Below, in pieces: positions 5,903-6,768 of a DNA stretch of 6,768 nt. The notes under the pieces were generated by a model, which saw nothing but the letters and a program-made list of their open reading frames with translations, made no database searches and was not told the origin of the DNA. The DNA lies in assembly GCA_963627215.1 (NCBI GenBank), contig CAVGAH010000108.1, positions 1 to 6,768 on the forward strand. Direction: 5' to 3'. Origin of the DNA: CAKQOE01 sp963627215 (GTDB lineage Bacteria > Bacillota > Clostridia > Peptostreptococcales > Anaerovoracaceae). The translations under genes were made by a program, and so were the position numbers. How positions within the stretch are numbered: position 1 is the first letter of the stretch; the number at the start of each line of letters is the position of its first letter.

Positions 5903-5938
5903 GTTAAATTTTTAACTGATTCATTTGTCTACATAGTA
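5903..5938 (-). promoter_or_regulatory. Possible promoter and operator dyad of the flavoenzyme
   Basis: On the minus strand TGGTACTAT (ending at plus 5933) reads as an extended -10 element (TGn plus TACTAT, 4 of 6), with only a poor -35 match upstream. The start point would be near 5926, giving a leader of about 90 nt. Just inside it is the dyad GTTAAA-TT-TTTAAC (5903-5916), well placed for a repressor operator. No better promoter was found. Confidence 0.3.
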
Positions 5939-6148
5939 CCATCAAAATCGCGCCCCATCCATCAACTGTATCGCCATAGGTGCAAACTGTTAGTTTATAC
6001 GAGTAATAAGGGCAAACATCCCTGCGTGCGTCACCGCACAAGCATTGCGGCCTGCTGACCGCCATTGATAATATGGTTTTTATTTTTTTAAGGAAATAAC
6101 ATACACAGATATTAAAAAAACGCACCCCATGTCATTAAGAATAAGATT
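5939..6148. other. Gene-free stretch upstream of the flavoenzyme promoter
   Basis: It contains small hairpins only: AAACT/AGTTT (5984-5988, 5992-5996), a bulged stem of GTGCG/CGCAC (6026-6030, 6035-6039) flanked by TGC/GCA (6023-6025, 6042-6044) and GCAA/TTGC (6012-6015, 6045-6048), and GCCAT/ATGGT (6062-6066, 6074-6078), followed by a T-rich tract on the plus strand. A 73-codon minus-strand frame covers most of it but has no ribosome site and no recognisable domain. It may be degenerate sequence or a structured upstream region. Confidence 0.35.
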
Positions 6149-6177
6149 TTGACATCTTCACAAATGCGTGCTAATAT
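6149..6177 (+). promoter_or_regulatory. Strong sigma-A promoter of a candidate small RNA
   Basis: A perfect TTGACA (6149-6154), a 17-bp spacer and TAATAT (6172-6177) preceded by TGC, giving an extended -10. This is the best promoter in the window. The start point is expected near 6184. Confidence 0.7.
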
Positions 6178-6183
6178 AAGTAT

Positions 6184-6275
6184 AGAAAAAGGGTGTTGCC
6201 GATAGACGGTTAGCCCACATATTTATCGATTATAAAAAATAACCGCTTAGTTTGCAGACAGGGCGGTTATTTTTG
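6184..6275 (+). ncRNA. Candidate small RNA of about 92 nt
   Basis: A strong promoter and a strong terminator frame a stretch too short and stop-rich to encode a protein, with no ribosome site. The 5' part can fold into a hairpin (6191-6216, GGG with CCC outside, GCCG with CGGT inside, AUAGA loop), and the 3' part is the terminator hairpin. From memory, the overall pattern (GGGTGTTGCC... GGTTAGCCCACA... ATAACCGC terminator) resembles small RNAs seen beside holin-like type I toxin genes in Clostridia, where the RNA and toxin converge on a shared terminator. On the minus strand to the right I find no hydrophobic toxin frame, so if the resemblance is real the toxin is missing. Function is otherwise unknown. 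Confidence 0.55.
6235..6274. terminator. Bidirectional intrinsic terminator ending the small RNA
   Basis: AAAAATAACCGC (6235-6246) pairs over 12 bp with GCGGTTATTTTT (6263-6274), with a 16-nt loop. The plus strand ends in a T-run, and the minus strand likewise reads into ATTTTTTATA, so it can serve both directions. Confidence 0.8.
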
Positions 6276-6301
6276 TGTATTGTTATAATTTAGTTTTTTG
6301 G

Positions 6302-6316
6302 GTGCGCCGGGCGCAC
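6302..6316. repeat. GC-rich 15-nt palindrome between terminators
   Basis: GTGCGCC-G-GGCGCAC is a perfect dyad with 7-bp arms and no T tail on either strand. It shares the GCCNGGC core of the palindromes at 2602 and 3534. Confidence 0.45.
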
Positions 6317-6368
6317 GGGTTGGAAGTGGATTAATTAATAAGTAAATTAGCAGGAGAAAATTTTTAAT

Positions 6369-6398
6369 GGCTGCCGCGCTGAAACAGGTGCGGCAGCC
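6369..6398. terminator. Hairpin terminator downstream of the DUF4143 remnant
   Basis: A perfect 9-bp stem GGCTGCCGC/GCGGCAGCC (6369-6377, 6390-6398) with a 12-nt loop, 13 bp beyond the stop of the minus-strand remnant. The plus-strand tail is TTGTTGTTT and the minus-strand tail ATTAAAAATTTT; either could work weakly. It was probably the original terminator of the intact ATPase gene. Confidence 0.55.
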
Positions 6399-6411
6399 TT
6401 GTTGTTTAAAA

Positions 6412-6717
6412 TCATATCATCCATACGGGTACGATATAATTTTCTCTGTCGATCACGCCAAGTGCAGGTTTCATACAGATAACTGCGCCTTTTGAACGTG
6501 GTACTGATGATTTATCTAATAAATGAAATACTTTCGTCAATTCTGTTCCCGGATTTGATGTCTTTTTAATTTCAATAGGGTTCAAAATACCGTCATGTTC
6601 AAGGACAATATCTATTTCTTTTGCATCTTTGTCTCGGTAATAGTATAAATAAGGCTCCTTGCCGCAATTCATATACGTTTTCATTATTTCCGAAACCACA
6701 TAATTTTCAAGAATGAG
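6412..6717 (-). pseudogene. C-terminal remnant of a DUF4143-type AAA ATPase
   Basis: About 101 codons match the end of the large family of AAA+ ATPases whose C-terminal DUF4143 region is related to PD-(D/E)XK nucleases. The reading begins with ENYVVSEI, a segment normally found in the interior of proteins of about 400 residues or more. It continues through YYYRDKDAKEIDIV and PIEIKKT, which supply the D and E-x-K of the nuclease-like core, and ends with the usual YIVPVW before TGA. The ATPase half with its Walker motifs is absent. An in-frame TGA (6718-6720) stands immediately before the recognisable part, and the sequence further right does not resume the family in any frame. A start at GTG 6699 would give only 95 residues and has no convincing ribosome site. 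The segment is more AT-rich than the four intact genes, consistent with acquired and decaying DNA. Confidence 0.8.
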
Positions 6718-6768
6718 TCAGCACGCTCTTTCCAAGCCCGTAAAAAACCTTTCGCAGAACGCGATCCT
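6718..6768. other. Unrelated sequence at the right edge
   Basis: GC-rich compared with the adjoining remnant. On the plus strand an open frame starts at ATG 6714 and runs off the window (MSQHALSKPVKN...), without a Shine-Dalgarno site. The minus strand is also open in one frame to the edge. I cannot tell whether it is a gene start, an interspersed repeat or the edge of a mobile element. Confidence 0.3.

Noticed and set aside
5904..6125. A 73-codon minus-strand frame upstream of the flavoenzyme
   Set aside because: There is no Shine-Dalgarno at the GTG or at the internal ATG (6065), the composition is odd (many Cys) and it matches no family I know; it also overlaps the likely promoter.
5837..6148. 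Riboswitch in the flavoenzyme leader
   Set aside because: Several small hairpins exist, but none of the conserved aptamer cores I know could be found and the predicted promoter lies downstream of most of them.
6367..6495. A 42-codon plus-strand frame preceded by AGGAG
   Set aside because: Its first codons form the terminator hairpin and the rest is antisense to the DUF4143 remnant, so the ribosome-like site is probably fortuitous.

Overview
The window looks like part of a low-to-mid GC anaerobic member of the Bacillota (Clostridia-type, plausibly gut-associated). This rests on the Gram-positive style signals (AAGGAGG Shine-Dalgarno sites, TTGACA/TATAAT-like promoters, stem-plus-T-run terminators), on the strong use of ATA for isoleucine in three of the four intact genes, and on an Fe-S flavin enoate reductase of a kind common in anaerobes. 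No rRNA, tRNA, CRISPR array or complete insertion sequence is visible, so the taxonomic placement is an inference.

Layout, left to right: (1) 1-163, an AT-rich edge ending in a hairpin terminator; (2) 164-1360 (-), a 12-helix major facilitator transporter; (3) 1361-1667, a compact divergent regulatory region with back-to-back promoters, a terminator-like hairpin in the transporter leader and a large imperfect hairpin in the aroE leader; (4) 1668-2531 (+), a shikimate dehydrogenase-family enzyme with all the usual catalytic residues; (5) 2638-3501 (+), a LysR-type regulator; (6) 3504-3883, a hairpin-rich gap between convergent genes, where the best terminators for the two directions lie past one another; (7) 3884-5836 (-), a 650-residue flavin/Fe-S oxidoreductase of the 2,4-dienoyl-CoA reductase / 2-enoate reductase / trimethylamine dehydrogenase type; (8) 5837-6411, a gene-free stretch holding a compact promoter-to-terminator unit that looks like a roughly 92-nt small RNA; (9) 6412-6717 (-), the C-terminal remnant of a DUF4143-type ATPase, abruptly joined to unrelated sequence at the right edge.

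How the genes may work together: the transporter, the shikimate/quinate-type dehydrogenase, the LysR regulator and the C=C reductase form a plausible module for importing a cyclic hydroxy-acid (shikimate or quinate-like) and using it, with the flavoenzyme reducing an unsaturated intermediate and disposing of electrons. That reading is inference. The sequence directly shows only family membership, the divergent promoters, the neighbouring regulator, and a codon and Shine-Dalgarno profile that suggests the flavoenzyme is much more highly expressed than its neighbours. A biosynthetic role for aroE with unrelated neighbours remains possible.
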